DNA of 64,000 nt from Calliopum simillimum (GCA_951812925.1 OX638368.1:66488569-66552568), one strand, 5' to 3'. Positions 33,731 through 46,083 are shown, counted from the first letter of the stretch. A program made the numbers and translations. Notes: a model not told the origin generated them from the sequence alone.

Positions 33731-36700
33731 TTACTTTCGCATGTCTAATATCAATTTTAGCTTCCGAAAAGAAACATAATATTGATATATATCAAAATCA
33801 TCTGATTTTAACAAGTCAATTATATTGCGAGTGCTGATACCATGGCCTTGCGTTACATTCAGCAGCCATGATCTCTGTGCTGAGTTTATATTTGGACAGT
33901 CAAAAAGTAAATGTTGTGTTGATTCAATATCGCCACATGAGCAAATGTTGCTATTGACGATATTAATTTTAAAAAGGTGATCCTTGCATCGGGTATGATT
34001 GAATTTTAATCTATTTATCAAAGTAATCGTTTTACGTAGCAAACTAGAGTTGTAGAACCATGACTTTTTGTTAATACTTGGTGAAAACGAAAAATAAAAC
34101 CTCCCAAACTCAGAAGTATTCCAACGAGATTGCCAGCTATTAACCTGCACTGCCTTATCAGCAGATCTAACATCCGAAAAGTTAACAGAAAGGAAGGATG
34201 CGTCCAATCCCGAAGGATGTCCCGAAGCAACCCGATCAACATATTCATTGCCCTCGATACATCTAGCTAGGTACCCACAAGAAATGAATCTGCTTACCTT
34301 TGACCTTCAGCTCATACAAAAGTGATTAATTTGAAAAATATACTGATGCGTTCTATTGTTGCAAATGCCAGAAATAGCCATGAGTACAGATTTACTATCA
34401 GATATAATAATAAATTTAGAAAAGTCCTGTACGGCGATTAATTTAATTGCCTCCAAAATTGCCAGAGCTTCAGCAGAGTATACAGATGATGCAGGATTTA
34501 AGGGAAAATAAGCCTCAATATTAATATTGGGCACCCATATTCCACTGCCGGTGGAAATGTCCGTTTTGGAGCCATCTGTAAAAACTCTTACAAAATCTCT
34601 ACGACAGGCCATGAAATTATGAAACTTGCAACTAACTTCATTTGCGGTGACTAACGATTTAACTGGCAAAAATTTTACTACAGGCCTTTGCAACAGCGCT
34701 TCAAAAGAAGTAGAAAAAATAGGATGCTTGATATAACGAATGAAGGTCAGTTTTTGAGACTTTTCCAAAAACTTTTTAAAAAATATAGGTACATTAGTGA
34801 AATTTCAAATATGAATGCCCTAGCAGGGTGATTATCAACAGATATTACTTTGTTAATAACACCTTCTGCCAAAAAGTTCAGACGCTCCAGTAAAGGCATA
34901 ACATTTCCCATTTTCTCCAGACTGAGTGTATGAGTAGAAACCATGGCACCAAGAGAGATACGCAAAGCCTTTTACTGCACACGCTGCAACTTTAAAAAAT
35001 CTTTTTTGGAGCAATCCAGAAGCAAAAGCGCCATATATTCAAATTAAGGTCTAATGAGACCTATATAAAGTCGAATTGAACATTGAGGGTCAGAGCCCCA
35101 AGTCACCCCACATAGAGAATGCAAAACATTAGTATAATGAAAACAGATGTTGACTATACGATCCACTTGATATCTTAAAAGCAGATTCTTGTGGAATGTA
35201 AAACCCAAAAAATTAAACGTATCAACAAATTCTATGCTGTCAGAACCCATCTGCAACGGTGTAACTAACAAATTCTTTCTTTTGGTAAAAATCATTGCCT
35301 TTGTTTTACTAATAGACAGTTCCAGTTGTATCTGTAGAAGTTGATTTCTCACAGCAGCGTGGACTTTCGCCCTCGCCGGAAGAACATCAACGCCAGAGGC
35401 AAAAATAACATCGTCAGCATAACCGAAAATGTGAACACCATCACAAACAACATTAAAAATCTCATTAATATAAAGATTAAAACAGGTAGGGCTCAAATCA
35501 CACCCTTGAGGCACACCTGTAAAGGAGTGTCTATTAACGAAACCATCGTCATTCTGAATATAAAGGTCCTTAAATTGAAAAAGACAATAAATGAAGTCAC
35601 AAAACTTGTTTGGAATACCAAGTAGCTTAAGCTTAGACCATAAAAGACGTATATTAACATTGTCAAATGCGCCCTTTATGTCCAAAAACACCGCCACAAC
35701 ACTTTCCTTTTTTAAGAAGGCTAAATGCACAGCGGACCAGAGTGCGAGAATATTATCAGAGGTTGACTTCCATTTTCCAAAAACCAGACTGACTATTACT
35801 AATTTTCAAGTGAGACTTCAAAAACCACTCAAGCCTAGTACAGAGGATGCGCTCAAAGATTTTCCTGAGCGACGCCGCAAGTGCTATTGACCGATGAGAA
35901 GTTGCAATGGTAGAAAGACAATTCTTTTTCTTAAGTGGCATCACCTTGCATTGGAACCAACAATAAGGAATTCGACCACTCAAAAGGATCTCATTAAACA
36001 TTCCTAGCAACTTGAATTTATGCTCTGCATTAAAAGATTTCAGATGTTGATTGCGCATGCCATCAATACCGGGAGCAGTGTTTTTTGAAATAGAGATTGC
36101 TTTTTCCAATTCCGCAAAGGCAATTGGCAGTAACAAAAAATTATCATTGTGCTCTGAAATAGGAGAGACGAATTGAAAAGGGCCGACAGGACCAGCCAAA
36201 TTGTCACAAAACACAGATAAACACTCATTGAAACCAGATAAACAACTAGAAAAATTTCCCTTGAAACATTTAACTGTCTTCCAAAGCTCAGCAACCGTCA
36301 TGTTACTATCTATACTTTCACAAAAACTTTTCCAACCGTTCCTTTTTTCAACCCTTAGTATGTATTTATTAGGGCTGTTCAAAAAAAAAAAATTTTTCGA
36401 ATTTCCAAAATATACTTTGGCATCACGATCTACATCATGTCAGAATATCCCAAAAAATTTTTCAGATTTTTAAATTCATATTTAAAGGTGGCTCAAAGCA
36501 GAAATATATTTTTATTATTTTTTTTTTAGCATTAATTATAAAATGTTGTCAAACAATTTGAAAAATTTGTTTTAGAGTAACTTAAAAACATTCATTTTGT
36601 TTGTTTTTTAATGAACTTTAAAACCTACGTTGTAATTTTGACAAAAAAAATTTTACACTTCTTAAAAAACGAAAAACTGCCCTAAGAAGGCGAAATTTTA

Positions 36701-38590
36701 CGGTTTTTCAAAGAAAAAAGTCATCGTGCTTTAAACGAAATGAACATTTTTTAATTTACAAGATCTCATTCAAAAGAGCTCTTAAAAACCTTCAAGACAA
36801 GACATGTTAAGACTTTTTAAGGCCAGCAGGCTCGATGACATAACGTTTGAAACATAGTAATGCAGCCCTGTGAAAGGCAAAACGCTTTTTACTCAAGAGG
36901 GAGGCATCTTACAAAAAAGTGCCCATGGCATAAAATGCTTAAAATCATCCAAGGAACAAGTGTGAATTGTTTTTTTTTTTTTTTGAAAAGTTTATTAAAA
37001 ATGATGTTAAAAAAAATTTTTTTTTAAAATTAAGTAAAAAAAAAAAAAACAATTTACACTTGTTCCTTGGATGATTTTAAGCATTTTATGCCATGGGCAC
37101 TTTTTTGTAAGATGCCTCCCTCTTGAGTAAAAAGCGTTTTGCCTTTCACAGGGCTGCATTACTATGTTTCAAACGTTATGTCATCGAGCCTGCTGGCCCA
37201 AAAAAGTCTTAACATGTCTTGTCTTGAAGGTTTTTAAGAGCTCTTTTGAATGAGATCTTGTAAATTAAAAAATGTTCATTTCGTTTAAAGCACGATGACT
37301 TTTTTCTTTGAAAAACCGTAAAATTTCGCCTTCTTAGGGCAGTTTTTTGTTTTTTAAGAAGTGTAAAATTTTTTTTGTCAAAATTACAACGTAGGTTTTA
37401 AAGTTCATTAAAAAACAAACAAAATGAATGTTTTTAAGTTACTCTAAAACAAATTTTTCAAATTGTTTGACAAATTTTATAATTAATGCTAAAAAAAAAA
37501 TAATAAAAATATATTTCTGCTTTGAGCCACCTTTAAATATGAATTTAAAAATCTGAAAAATTTTTTGGGATATTCTGACATGATGTAGATCGTGATGCCA
37601 AAGTATATCTTGGAAATTCGAAAAATTTTTTTTTTTTTGAACAGCCCTAGTATTTATATTCCTTTTTCACTTTTAGAAACTCTTCAAAATTATGCCTAGA
37701 AGGACATGATTTGTATCTATTTAGCGTTAACCTCAAAGCAGCACTAATTCTTTTACAGGCTGGATTCCACCAAAGGTTTGGTGCTCTCATTTTACTACTA
37801 GTCTTTATTTTGAACGTATAATGAAAAATTTGAGTAAAAGTATCAATTCTACTGTCTGAAGAAGGACTATCAAACAAAGGAGTGTCGAATACCTCATGAA
37901 GTTTTTTGTTAAGAAAGCCCTTATCAATAAACTTAGGAATAACATACTTAGAAAAGCTTTTTGACGTAGGAACATGATTAAGAGTTATTTCAATGATGCA
38001 ATGAGAGCTTGCTAACGTTTCTCTAGTAGTTTCCCAGAAAGAGTGTAGACCCACATTGCCTGTGCAAACAGTTAGATCCAAACAAGAAATACTTTGACCA
38101 AAATGAGTCGACTCGCCGTTATTGACCAACATAAAATTATTGTCCTCCACAAAATCTAATATTTTCCTGCCTCTAGAATCCGTCACAGCACTGCCCCAGC
38201 ATACATTATGCGCATTAAAATCTCCACAAATCAGAATAGAAGAGTGACTCAAATTAGCCAAAATTCCATTCAGATGAGACACAGATATTGTATATTATGG
38301 TTAGGTGGAATGTAAAGAGATAAGATAGCAATAGCACTCCTATCCGTTAAGACTTCACAGCCACATACCTCAACAAAATCTGAAGAAGAGACAATATGAA
38401 GGGATTTAACCTTAAGAGACTAAGCAAAAACAATGGCCACTCCACCACCGCGATTTGCAGAGGAGCGATCAAACCTAAAAACATCAAAATTCTTGAACAC
38501 AAGAGAGTCAGATGATTGCAGAAAAGTTTAAGACAGGCACCCCCAAGAAATACCATTGTCAAGAAAATATTGCTCTATAAGATGTTTTTA
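33731..38590 (-). pseudogene. I-like LINE ORF2 pseudogene (endonuclease, RT, RNase H)
   Basis: Endonuclease: 38590-37647 (NRGGGVAIVF, ILSLYIPP, then ICGDFNAHNVCWGS and DLTVCTG), with two stops in the first third. A hAT foldback then interrupts (36370-37649); taking it out with one copy of its 8-bp duplication joins the frame exactly. RT: 36382-35756 (NTAPGIDGMRNQHLK, SHRSIALAASLRKIFERIL, SQSGF), a frameshift near 35760, then 35730-35044 (FLDIKGAFDNV, GVPQGCDLSP, catalytic GYADDVIFASG). RNase H: 34660-34300 (FTDGSKTDISTGSGIWV, SSVYSAEALAILEAI, ISDSKSVLMAI). The C-terminal zinc-like region at 33960-33870 reads CSCGDIESTQHLLFDC. About five stops or shifts in all: dead. Confidence 0.9.
36370..37649. 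mobile_element. hAT-type foldback in the I-like LINE
   Basis: Ends TAGGGCTGTTC and GAACAGCCCTA, with an exact 8-bp duplication GTATTTAT at 36362-36369 and 37650-37657. The arms are about 610 bp and nearly identical (for example GTCATCGTGCTTTAAACGAA at 36720 against TTCGTTTAAAGCACGATGAC at 37281). The loop is about 60 bp. The target is the endonuclease-RT linker of ORF2. Arm identity is so high that it is either young or kept alike by gene conversion. Confidence 0.93.
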
Positions 38591-39227
38591 TTGCGTACAC
38601 TCGTGCAATTGAATTTTGCAACTATCATTTATGTTTTTAAGAATAGAACTGAATAGGGGTTTAAGGTTATCTCTCCTAACATCATCCTCTGAATTATCGT
38701 TCATACTAAGAAGACTAACGATGGATTCGAAAAATGGCTTAATTTTCTTAACTAATTCATCACTAGAATTCTCAACTTGAACGTTGATGACCGATTCAAT
38801 GTCGGCTACCTCTGTTACATGCTTGGTGGGAATCACACTAGCAGTCTCAACCACTGTGTCTACACTCTCCTCTTCCACCTCAATGATGTCACTTTCCACA
38901 CGCTGCCTCTTGGCAGGAACAACAGGATTTTGTTTCGGCTTGGACCGACCACGATGCAACGAAATTTGAGGAAATTCCTCGGAATTAAATGCAAAAGAAT
39001 TATTATTGTTATTAAATGTAAACGACTTACAACGTTCGTCATATGCAGTATCGCGAGCGTTAGGATCCGCATATGAAGAATTAGAAAAAGATACAACTTT
39101 GGGTTTAAGTTTATTGGCCTTTTCAACTTTTCCTTCAAAAATCTTTTTATAGATCGAACAAAACTTGGACGCAGCTTGATGAGGACCACCGCAATTAGAG
39201 TAATTTAGGGTAATGTGGTTACCTTTT

Positions 39228-40052
39228 TATACCCTACACCCAGGGTATATTCACTTTGTCCTTCCGTTTGTAACGCAGAGAAGGAGGCGTGGCAGGTATA
39301 GAAAAGTATATATATTCTTGATCAGCGTCACCTCTTGAGTCGATATAACCATGTCCGTCTGTCTGGCTGGCTGGCTGGCTGGCTGGGTGGCTGGCTGGCT
39401 GGGTGGCTGGCTGGCTGTGTGTTGAAATACACTTTTTGGGAAAACTGAGCAAGATAATTCAATGAAATTTGGTACGCTGCCTCCGTCGTCAAAGTTAGCT
39501 CGGGGGATTGAAAATGAGCAAAATCGGTCAACGGACACGCCTACCGCCCATACAAAAATTATATTCAAAATGCAATTTTAGGAGTATTTTTCACGACAAT
39601 GCAACCACAATACATATAAGTACTACGAATTGTAAGCGCAAGCTCTGATAAAAATTTGAGCGAATTCGGACAAGAGGGCGTGGCACCTCCCATATAAGCA
39701 AAAGCTTCAAAACGCTATACTGAAAGCGTTTTTTGAGATATTCGAACCAAATTTGACTCAGACACTAAGAATTATAAATGAAAGCTCTCAGCAAAAATTG
39801 GGTGAAATCAGACAAGGGGGCGTGGCACCTCCCATATAAGCAAAAGATTCAAAATGCTATACTGAAAGAGTTTTTTGAGATAATCCAACTAAATTTCACT
39901 CTGACACTAAAAACTATAAATGCAAGCTCTGAACAAAAACTGGGTGTACTCGGACAAGAGGGCGTGGCACCTCCCATATAAGCAAACTTTTCAAAATACT
40001 GCAGTGTAGGGTATTTATTTTTTGGCCAGGCCAAAATTTACACCCTTACTAG
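39228..40052 (+). mobile_element. DINE-1/INE-1-like helentron, copy b
   Basis: Same structure as copy a: TATACCC start, core with GATCAGCGTCACC and a longer GGCT microsatellite (39363-39416), sub-repeats, hairpin TTGGCCAGGCCAA, terminal CTAG at 40049-40052. Nearly identical to copy d (43297-44100), so the two are recent relatives. It is inserted 30 bp inside the TIR element 39198-41554. Confidence 0.92.
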
Positions 40053-40061
40053 TTTTCTTTT

Positions 40062-40710
40062 TATACCCTACACCCAGGGTATATTTACTTTGTCCTTCCG
40101 TTTGTAACGCAGAGAAGGAGGCGTGGCAGATATGGAAAAGTATATATATTCTTGATCAGCGTCACCTCCTGAGTCGATATAGCCATGTCCGTCTGTCTGG
40201 CTGGCTGGCTGGGTAACGGCTGTGTGTGGAAATACATTTTTTGGGAAAACTAAGCAAGATAATTCAATGAAATTTGGTACACAGCCTCCGTCGTCAAAGC
40301 TAGCTCGGGGGATTGAAAATGAGCGAAATCGGTCAACGGACACGCCTACCGCCCATACAAAAAATATCTTCAAAATGCAAATTTTTGAGTATTTTTCTCA
40401 ACAACGCAACCAAAATACACATAAATACTACGAATTGTCAGCGCAAGCTCTGACAAAAAACTGGTCGAATTCGGACAAGAGGGCGTGGCACCTCTCATAT
40501 AAGCAAAAGCTTCAAAACGCTATTCTGAAAATATTTTTTTAGATAATCCAACCAAATTTCACTTAAATACTAAGAACTACAAATGCAAACTCTGAGAAAA
40601 AACTGGGTGAATTCGGAGGGCGTGGCACCTCCCATATTAGCACAATTTTCAAAATACTGCTGTGTAGGGTATTTAATGTTTGGCCAGGCCAAAGGTAACA
40701 CCCTTACTAG
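40062..40710 (+). mobile_element. DINE-1/INE-1-like helentron, copy c (tandem to b)
   Basis: It starts TATACCC only 9 bp after the CTAG of copy b and ends with its own hairpin and CTAG (40707-40710). Diverged from b (shorter GGCT tract, fewer sub-repeats). Head-to-tail pairs are typical of helentrons and of rolling-circle replication past the end. Confidence 0.9.
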
Positions 40711-41554
40711 TTTCTTTTTCGCAAATTTCGACCAAAGTAATGGTAGTAGTTTAGTTTGGTCAATTAATTAGTATTAGTTATCTATTGTTTTCACTATTAT
40801 ATAATTTATAAACTAAAATATTAACTTCTTCAAGCGTGAGGCCAGATAAATTGACAGTATCTAAAAATAGCTGAAAAAGAAAAGTGTTGGGTAATGTGGA
40901 TCACCCTGTCCATTTCCTAAAGTAGTACCGTTATTCGCAACTTTTGTTGACTAAAAGTCGAGTTATATTATTTTAGATTATAATTGCTATAATTGCTGTA
41001 AAGGCTTATTACAGAATATTTTTTTGTAAGATAAACCAAATTCGTACTAACAAATGAATAAGACATAAAGAATACCTAATCATACGTGAAATAGTGCACC
41101 ATAGTACTCAAACTCGGGTGTTCTACACACGTAATTAGCTTTTAAAGGTATAATAGTAATCAGTGTTAAATAATACGGGGTAGGCCACATTACCCGAAAA
41201 CATAACTTTTTTGAAATAATCATTTAATATATAATAGCAATGTAAAAGCAGACGTGCTTATGCATTTTTTCGTTGAATAATAGCTCCGCAAATGCATTAG
41301 AGTGATAAGAATTTTAGAAAACAGAGTTCTGAGGAAATTATTTAGCTATTCAGTACGTACTAAAAAAAGTCATTTTGACCTCACAGCTTATATAAAGAAA
41401 TTGCACATATGTAAGGAGCATAACAGAAAAGCCAAAGAGCGTAAAAAATATGTTTTTCGAGCTTTAATATGCACAAGTAACCAGAATTGTTATATATGGG
41501 AAATAAAAGGGTGCACCACATTACCCACATAGTCCACATTACCCTAACTTACTC
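40711..41554. other. Remainder of the TA-flanked TIR element
   Basis: AT-rich, non-coding apart from short chance frames (longest about 76 codons at 41302-41532). It contains inner copies of the terminal word at 40889 and 41177. Confidence 0.5.
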
Positions 41555-42627
41555 TAACACATTTCACAACAGCAGAACAGCCTGCAGATTCTTCATGTTG
41601 AATACCACACTTACCGCATAAGCGATGCGTGCGTCAACATCCCCTTTCGGAGTGATTGAACCTCCAGCACCTCTTACATTGCAAAACGTTATAACGATAT
41701 GGATTTATCGGAAAATTGACACCGCCCATAGAAATATGAGATGGCAGCACGTCTCCCGAGAAACACACCAAAACTGTCTCGGATACCGACAAACCACCGG
41801 GACTGGACACATCCTTTCTAAACAGTAAGTTTACAGCTAGCGGACAGCGGACCAAATTGGCACATGTTTTTCCCGAAACTCTCTTCATAAATTTCCTGCT
41901 CGCTATACGAGATAGGAATAGGGACAACGCCCTTCACTTCACAGAACTCATCTTTTGTAATCTAATTGACGACATCATACTTCTGCGTTACTACTTTTAA
42001 TTTTTTTTTTCGAAATAAAAAAAATGTCAATGTTTTCATATTTTTTATAAATATGCTTCCCAATAACAACCACGTTGAGAGCACTATCATTTCTGGCCTG
42101 AATAACGACCTCAAAATTCCTTACAAATCTAGAATTTACATAAAAGCGCGAACGAGGAACACTAACCTCATTTTTCCCGCCTTCATCTGCCGCCTTTAAA
42201 ATTCGGTCTTCAGGGAAAACCATTTTGTTTTGTCAGCACCCCCTTTTTTTTAGAAAAAAAAGCGCAGCCCGTAAATTATGATAAAAAAAATAGAATATAT
42301 ATAAAAAAAAATACAACCACCCGACGCAAAACCACCTTAATTAAAAAGAAAAATTAAAACACTTTAATTAAACACAAAAGCTACTGAATGCAATGCAAAT
42401 CCAAATAAAAGCAAAAATTACTCACAAAGTTACTTCACAGAAAACTGCGAAAATTGTTGCGCCCAAGATGGCGTCTCAGCAAAAAATTCAGAAGAAAAAA
42501 TTTTCCAGCAAGAGTATCAAATGTAGAATCCAAAACACGTCAGCACTGCACCACACTCAAATCGAAAGTCCTGTTTCTTGTTTATCTTTTTTTTTTTATT
42601 AAGTCAGCTGTCAAAATCCAGTAGAAG

Positions 42628-42860
42628 ATGGACAAAAATTTCAACGATTTATGGAAAAAAGCGTTGCCACATGTTTTTTTTTTTTGTGCAAAATGTCTAC
42701 GGAATCGGAAAAAGTCAGCGTTCAGACTTTTTGTTTGCACAAAATGTCAAAGATATGGGAAAGACGCAGCGTTGACAGGTGTTGTTTTTGTGCAAAATGT
42801 CAACAGACTTGGAAAACCACAGCGTTGCAAACTGGTTATTTCTGAAAATGTCAACGATAT
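42628..42860 (+). repeat. Tandem repeat, about 52-bp period, five units
   Basis: Units share TTTTTGTGCAAAATGTCAAC, GATATGGAAAA and CAGCGTTG; AAATGTC recurs at 42691, 42742, 42795 and 42846. It lies directly upstream (in LINE sense) of the I-like LINE and might be repeats of its 5' region, or an independent minisatellite. Confidence 0.7.
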
Positions 42861-43296
42861 TAAAATAATAAAAGTATCCCTGCAGGAAGTGCAGTTTCCA
42901 TTCATAAAATATTCTTTATTTCCAGTGCTCCCTCCCCGGACGGGAGTATATTCTCGAGAATGGTAACGATAAGGCTCTATATGTCTTATTAAAGGTAATT
43001 AAATTACCTACAAATGATATTCACATCACTTTTTGGTTGGTTTGTTAGTTTCGGCAAAATAAATTGATTTCTAAAAAAAAATTATTTTTTTTCGAAAAAA
43101 TGAAACGAGTCAAAATCAACTGCAGATTTATACAAGAAAAAAAAATGTTTAAAATCATTTTGCCTTTTTATATCATAGTCCATATATCTGTTAAGCAAAT
43201 AAGATACTATATAAGAAAATTAATTGAAAAACGCAGAAGTTGTATACAATTCATTGATAAATTACCAAAATACGTTTTTGCTTATTTTTCCATTTT

Positions 43297-44100
43297 TATA
43301 CCCTACACCCAGGGTATATTCACTTTGTCCTTCCGTTTGTAACGCAGAGAAGGAGGCGTGGCAGGTATAGAAAAGTATATATATTCTTGATCAGCGTCAC
43401 CTCCTGAGTCGACATAGCCATGTCCGTCTGTCTGGCTGGCTGGGTGGCTGGCTGGCTGGCTGGCTGGCTGTGTGTTGAAATACACTTTTTGGGAAAACTG
43501 AGCAAGATAATTCAATGAAATTTGGTACACTGCCTCCGTCGTCAAGCTCGGGGGATTGAAAATGAGCAAAATCGGTCAACGGACACGCCTACCGCCCATA
43601 CAAAAATTATATTCAAAATGCAATTTTAGGAATATTTTTCACGACAATGCAACCACAATACATATAAGTACTACGAATTGTAAGCGCAAGCTCTGATAAA
43701 AATTTGAGCGAATTCGGACAAGAGGGCGTGGCACCTCCCATATAAGCAAAAGCTTCAAAACGCTATACTGAAAGCGTTTTTTGAGATATTCGAACCAAAT
43801 TTGACTCAGACACTAAGAATTATAAATGAAAGCTCGCAGCAAAAATTGGGTGAAATCAGACAAGGGGGCGTGGCACCTCCCATATAAGCAAAAGATTTAA
43901 AATGCTATACTGAAAGAGTTTTTTGAGATAATCCAACTAAATTTCACTCTGACACTAAAAACTATAAATCCAAGCTCTGAACAAAAACTGGGTGTACTCG
44001 GACAAGAGGGCGTGGCACCGCCCATATAAGCAAACTTTTCAAAATACTGCAGTGTAGGGTATTTATTTTTTGGCCAGGCCAAAATTTACACCCTTACTAG
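43297..44100 (+). mobile_element. DINE-1/INE-1-like helentron, copy d
   Basis: TATACCC start, INE-1 core, three sub-repeats, TTGGCCAGGCCAA hairpin and terminal CTAG. Differs from copy b by GGCT repeat number, an 8-bp gap near 43545 and a few bases. The unbroken sequence at its target can be read in the other arm of the foldback (about 44785-44830). Confidence 0.92.
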
Positions 44101-44112
44101 TTTTCTATTACA

Positions 44113-44784
44113 CTGTTCGGCAATTTGAAACTTTTTGTTAAAAAAAAATACCCGTGTCTCGTCGTTTTTCTCCAGCATGTCACATTTGTTTTTAATCGAT
44201 TTTTGAAGTTTTTCAATCCACTCTTCATGAAATAAACAAAAGTAACGCATTCTTGAGTTAAATCGATGAATTTAACTATATGATCCTTACATCTGAGATG
44301 TATCATGTGTTCAGAAAACTTAGGCAGGATATTGCGAGGATTTTTTTTTTATGTAGAAAGTTTTAACCCTCTAAAGCCTCCACATGTGGATCATTTTGAC
44401 CCTTTCCTTTAAAAGGAAAGGATTTTAACAATTTTTTGTATTTCGGGATAAAATTTAAACTTTTTAGTATTCAGCAACTAGTAGTGAAATTTTAAAGCAA
44501 ATATTTCTGTAGTTCATTCGGATTCAATATTCCACTGTTTTAGGTGTCATTTTTGTACCTTTTTAAGAAAAGGGTCAAAATGACCCACATGTGGGGGCTT
44601 TAGAGGGTTAAAATTTGCCCTAAAAATATTCCCCGCAATATCCGGCATAATTCAAAAATCGATTACAAAAAAATCTGACGTGCTGGAGAAAAACTATGAG
44701 ACACGGGTATTTTTTTAACGCCTACTTTAAGAATTTTTTGGATTTTCTCATGTGTTTTACAAAAAGTTTCAAATTGTCGAACAG
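44113..44784. mobile_element. CTGTTCG-ended foldback, non-autonomous
   Basis: Ends CTGTTCGGCAATTTGAAACT and the inverse. The arms continue to GTCTCGTCGTTTTTCTCCAG. The inside has an additional hairpin pair, CCCTCTAAAGCC(T/C)CCACATGTG (44380) against CACATGTGGGGGCTTTAGAG (44588). Its ends and sub-ends match those of the coding element 51080-58222, of which it is probably a deletion derivative. Confidence 0.7.
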
Positions 44785-45935
44785 CGCAATACAAAAAAAC
44801 GGAAAAATAGGCAAAACCGCATTTTGGTAATTTATCAATGAATTGTATACATTTCCAATTGATTTTTTTATATAGTATCTTATTTGCTTTACAGATATAT
44901 GGACTGTGATATAAAAAAACAAAATGAAAAAAAAAAAATATTTTTTTTTTAAAAATCAATTTATTTTGCCGAAACTAACAAACCAACCAAAAAGTGATGT
45001 GAACATAATTTTTAGGTAATTAAATTACCTTATGACATATAGCACGTTTAAACACAAACATTGGTTCTTGAGATATTTGTAATTAAATGGAATTATCTTT
45101 TTTTTTGGTCCAAAAACCGAAATTGACCGATATCTCAAAAACGACGTGAAAGAAAAAAGTAATGCGATTTTCGGAATCAGCTGCCAATTTAACATATAAA
45201 ATGAATAATGGCATTCAATGGGAATTTTGGCTGTAAACTAATGTAATAGGCATGCGCTTATTTTACGATTTTCTGATTTTCGTTCATGCCGCCCCCTGAA
45301 ATCCTTCTAATGGTCATAAAAACAAATACTATGAAGTTTCACGGCGATCGGATAACGATAACCCGGCCCGCAAGAGAGGTCAAGGTCAAGTTGAGGTTTC
45401 AGGCAAAACATAATGAAAATTTTTTTTAAACTTAATTAAATTAGTCAAAGCATAACTTTATCTTATAACAAATTGAAACACCTTTCCAACAAGCTATAAT
45501 TGTTAAAAATCGGGTAATAAATACGAATTCTATGAATTTTTCTTTTATCTTTAAGAATTTTTTAAGTGTGTTACTTAATGACATTTATATTTGCTTTTAA
45601 TCCGTTCCTTGATTTGTCATAATTATGTGTTAGAAAATGCATTGATAGATTTATATATAAATCGATCTTTGCAAATATATGACTATAAGTTCAATTAAAA
45701 AAAATTCAATTTCAAATATAAATGTCATTAAGTAACACACTTAAAAAATTCTTAAAGTTATTTGGGAGAACACGCCCTGATAAGGTGGAAACACCTGCAA
45801 TCGGTATTGAATTTGTTCCAAAGGAACAACTATACCAAATCTCAATAAATAACACAAAACAACAATTATGATATATCAATACGTATTAACACACAAACAA
45901 AACTGGCAAAAGTCGGCTTCGCAGCCGGGCAAGGC

Positions 45936-45989
45936 TGGTGCAGTGGTAACGACTTCTGCTACCAACCTGCAGATCCTTGGTTCGACTCC
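45936..45989 (+). promoter_or_regulatory. tRNA-like A and B boxes, unit 1 (repeated in all units)
   Basis: A-box-like TGGTGCAGTGG (45936-45946) and a perfect B box GGTTCGACTCC (45979-45989), 32 nt apart as in a tRNA-type Pol III promoter. B boxes of the other units start at 46527, 47072, 47619, 48164, 48711, 49256, 49800 and 50346. The text resembles a tRNA (AGTGGTAACGACTTCTGCTA) but acceptor and T stems do not close, so it is tRNA-derived, not a tRNA gene. T runs (TTTTT at 46138-46142, just after the ribozyme) could end a Pol III transcript. Confidence 0.65.
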
Positions 45990-46083
45990 CGCCCAGACCA
46001 AAAACACAAAAAGTTTTCAAAACTTGCAATTTTTCAATTATAATTAATTTAGTAAAATAAATATAATTATAATTACAACAAAA

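Larger units (their letters stand above)
39198..41554. mobile_element. TA-flanked TIR element in the LINE gag
   Basis: Left end GAGTAATTTAGGGTAATGTGG and right end its inverse (CCACATTACCCTAACTTACTC), each next to TA (39196-39197, 41555-41556). Removing it with one TA restores the gag frame precisely between the second and third zinc knuckles. The words GGGTAATGTGG/CCACATTACCC recur inside at 40889, 41177 and 41515. About 870 bp are its own; 39228-40710 are two DINE-1 copies. TA duplication suggests Tc1/mariner-type mobilisation. No transposase. Confidence 0.85.
38588..42223 (-). pseudogene. I-like LINE ORF1 (gag) pseudogene
   Basis: The N-terminal part is at 42223-41975, and after a frameshift the middle part at 41927-41634 (FSGDVLPSHISMGGVNFPIN, then YNVLQCKRCWRFNHSERGC, the first CCHC knuckle). 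The text goes on after one stop to a second knuckle CGKCGIQHEESAGC and KCV at 41560. A TIR element (39198-41554) interrupts; beyond it, 39197-39130 supplies NCGGPHQAASKFC, the third knuckle. The tail, ending at 38588, is acidic and polar with a basic stretch (HRGRSKPKQNPVVPAKRQRV) and overlaps or abuts ORF2. Gag binds the element RNA. Confidence 0.85.
33615..42560 (-). mobile_element. I-like LINE with RNase H, split by nested insertions
   Basis: Read on the minus strand: 5' UTR near 42560-42224, ORF1 (gag with three zinc knuckles), ORF2 (endonuclease, RT, RNase H, C-terminal domain) ending at 33731, then a short 3' UTR. Removing the two inserted elements (36370-37649 and 39198-41554) leaves about 5.3 kb, the size of an I element. 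RNase H after RT plus a CCHC gag fits the I clade. The exact 5' and 3' ends are not certain. Confidence 0.85.
42978..45043. mobile_element. Large foldback with a second foldback in its loop
   Basis: CTATATGTCTTATTAAAGGT...AATTAAATTACC on the left matches the inverse at 45015-45043. The arms run inward through CACATCACTTTTTGGTTGGT and ACAATTCATTGATAAATTAC, about 320 bp on each side. The left arm is cut by DINE-1 copy d (43297-44100). The loop is a copy of the CTGTTCG-ended family (44113-44784). Confidence 0.75.

Noticed and set aside
39234..39568. Pro/Gln/Ser-rich frames (similar at 28624, 40068 and 43303)
   Set aside because: Translation of the GGCT microsatellite and core of DINE-1 copies on the opposite strand; not genes.
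42205..42215. Minus-strand CTGAAGA near 42210
   Set aside because: It is followed by CCGAA with no room for a stem II loop; belongs to the LINE gag region.
45936..46000. A functional tRNA gene in each monomer
   Set aside because: A and B boxes are good but acceptor, D and T stems do not pair, so this is tRNA-like promoter text only.
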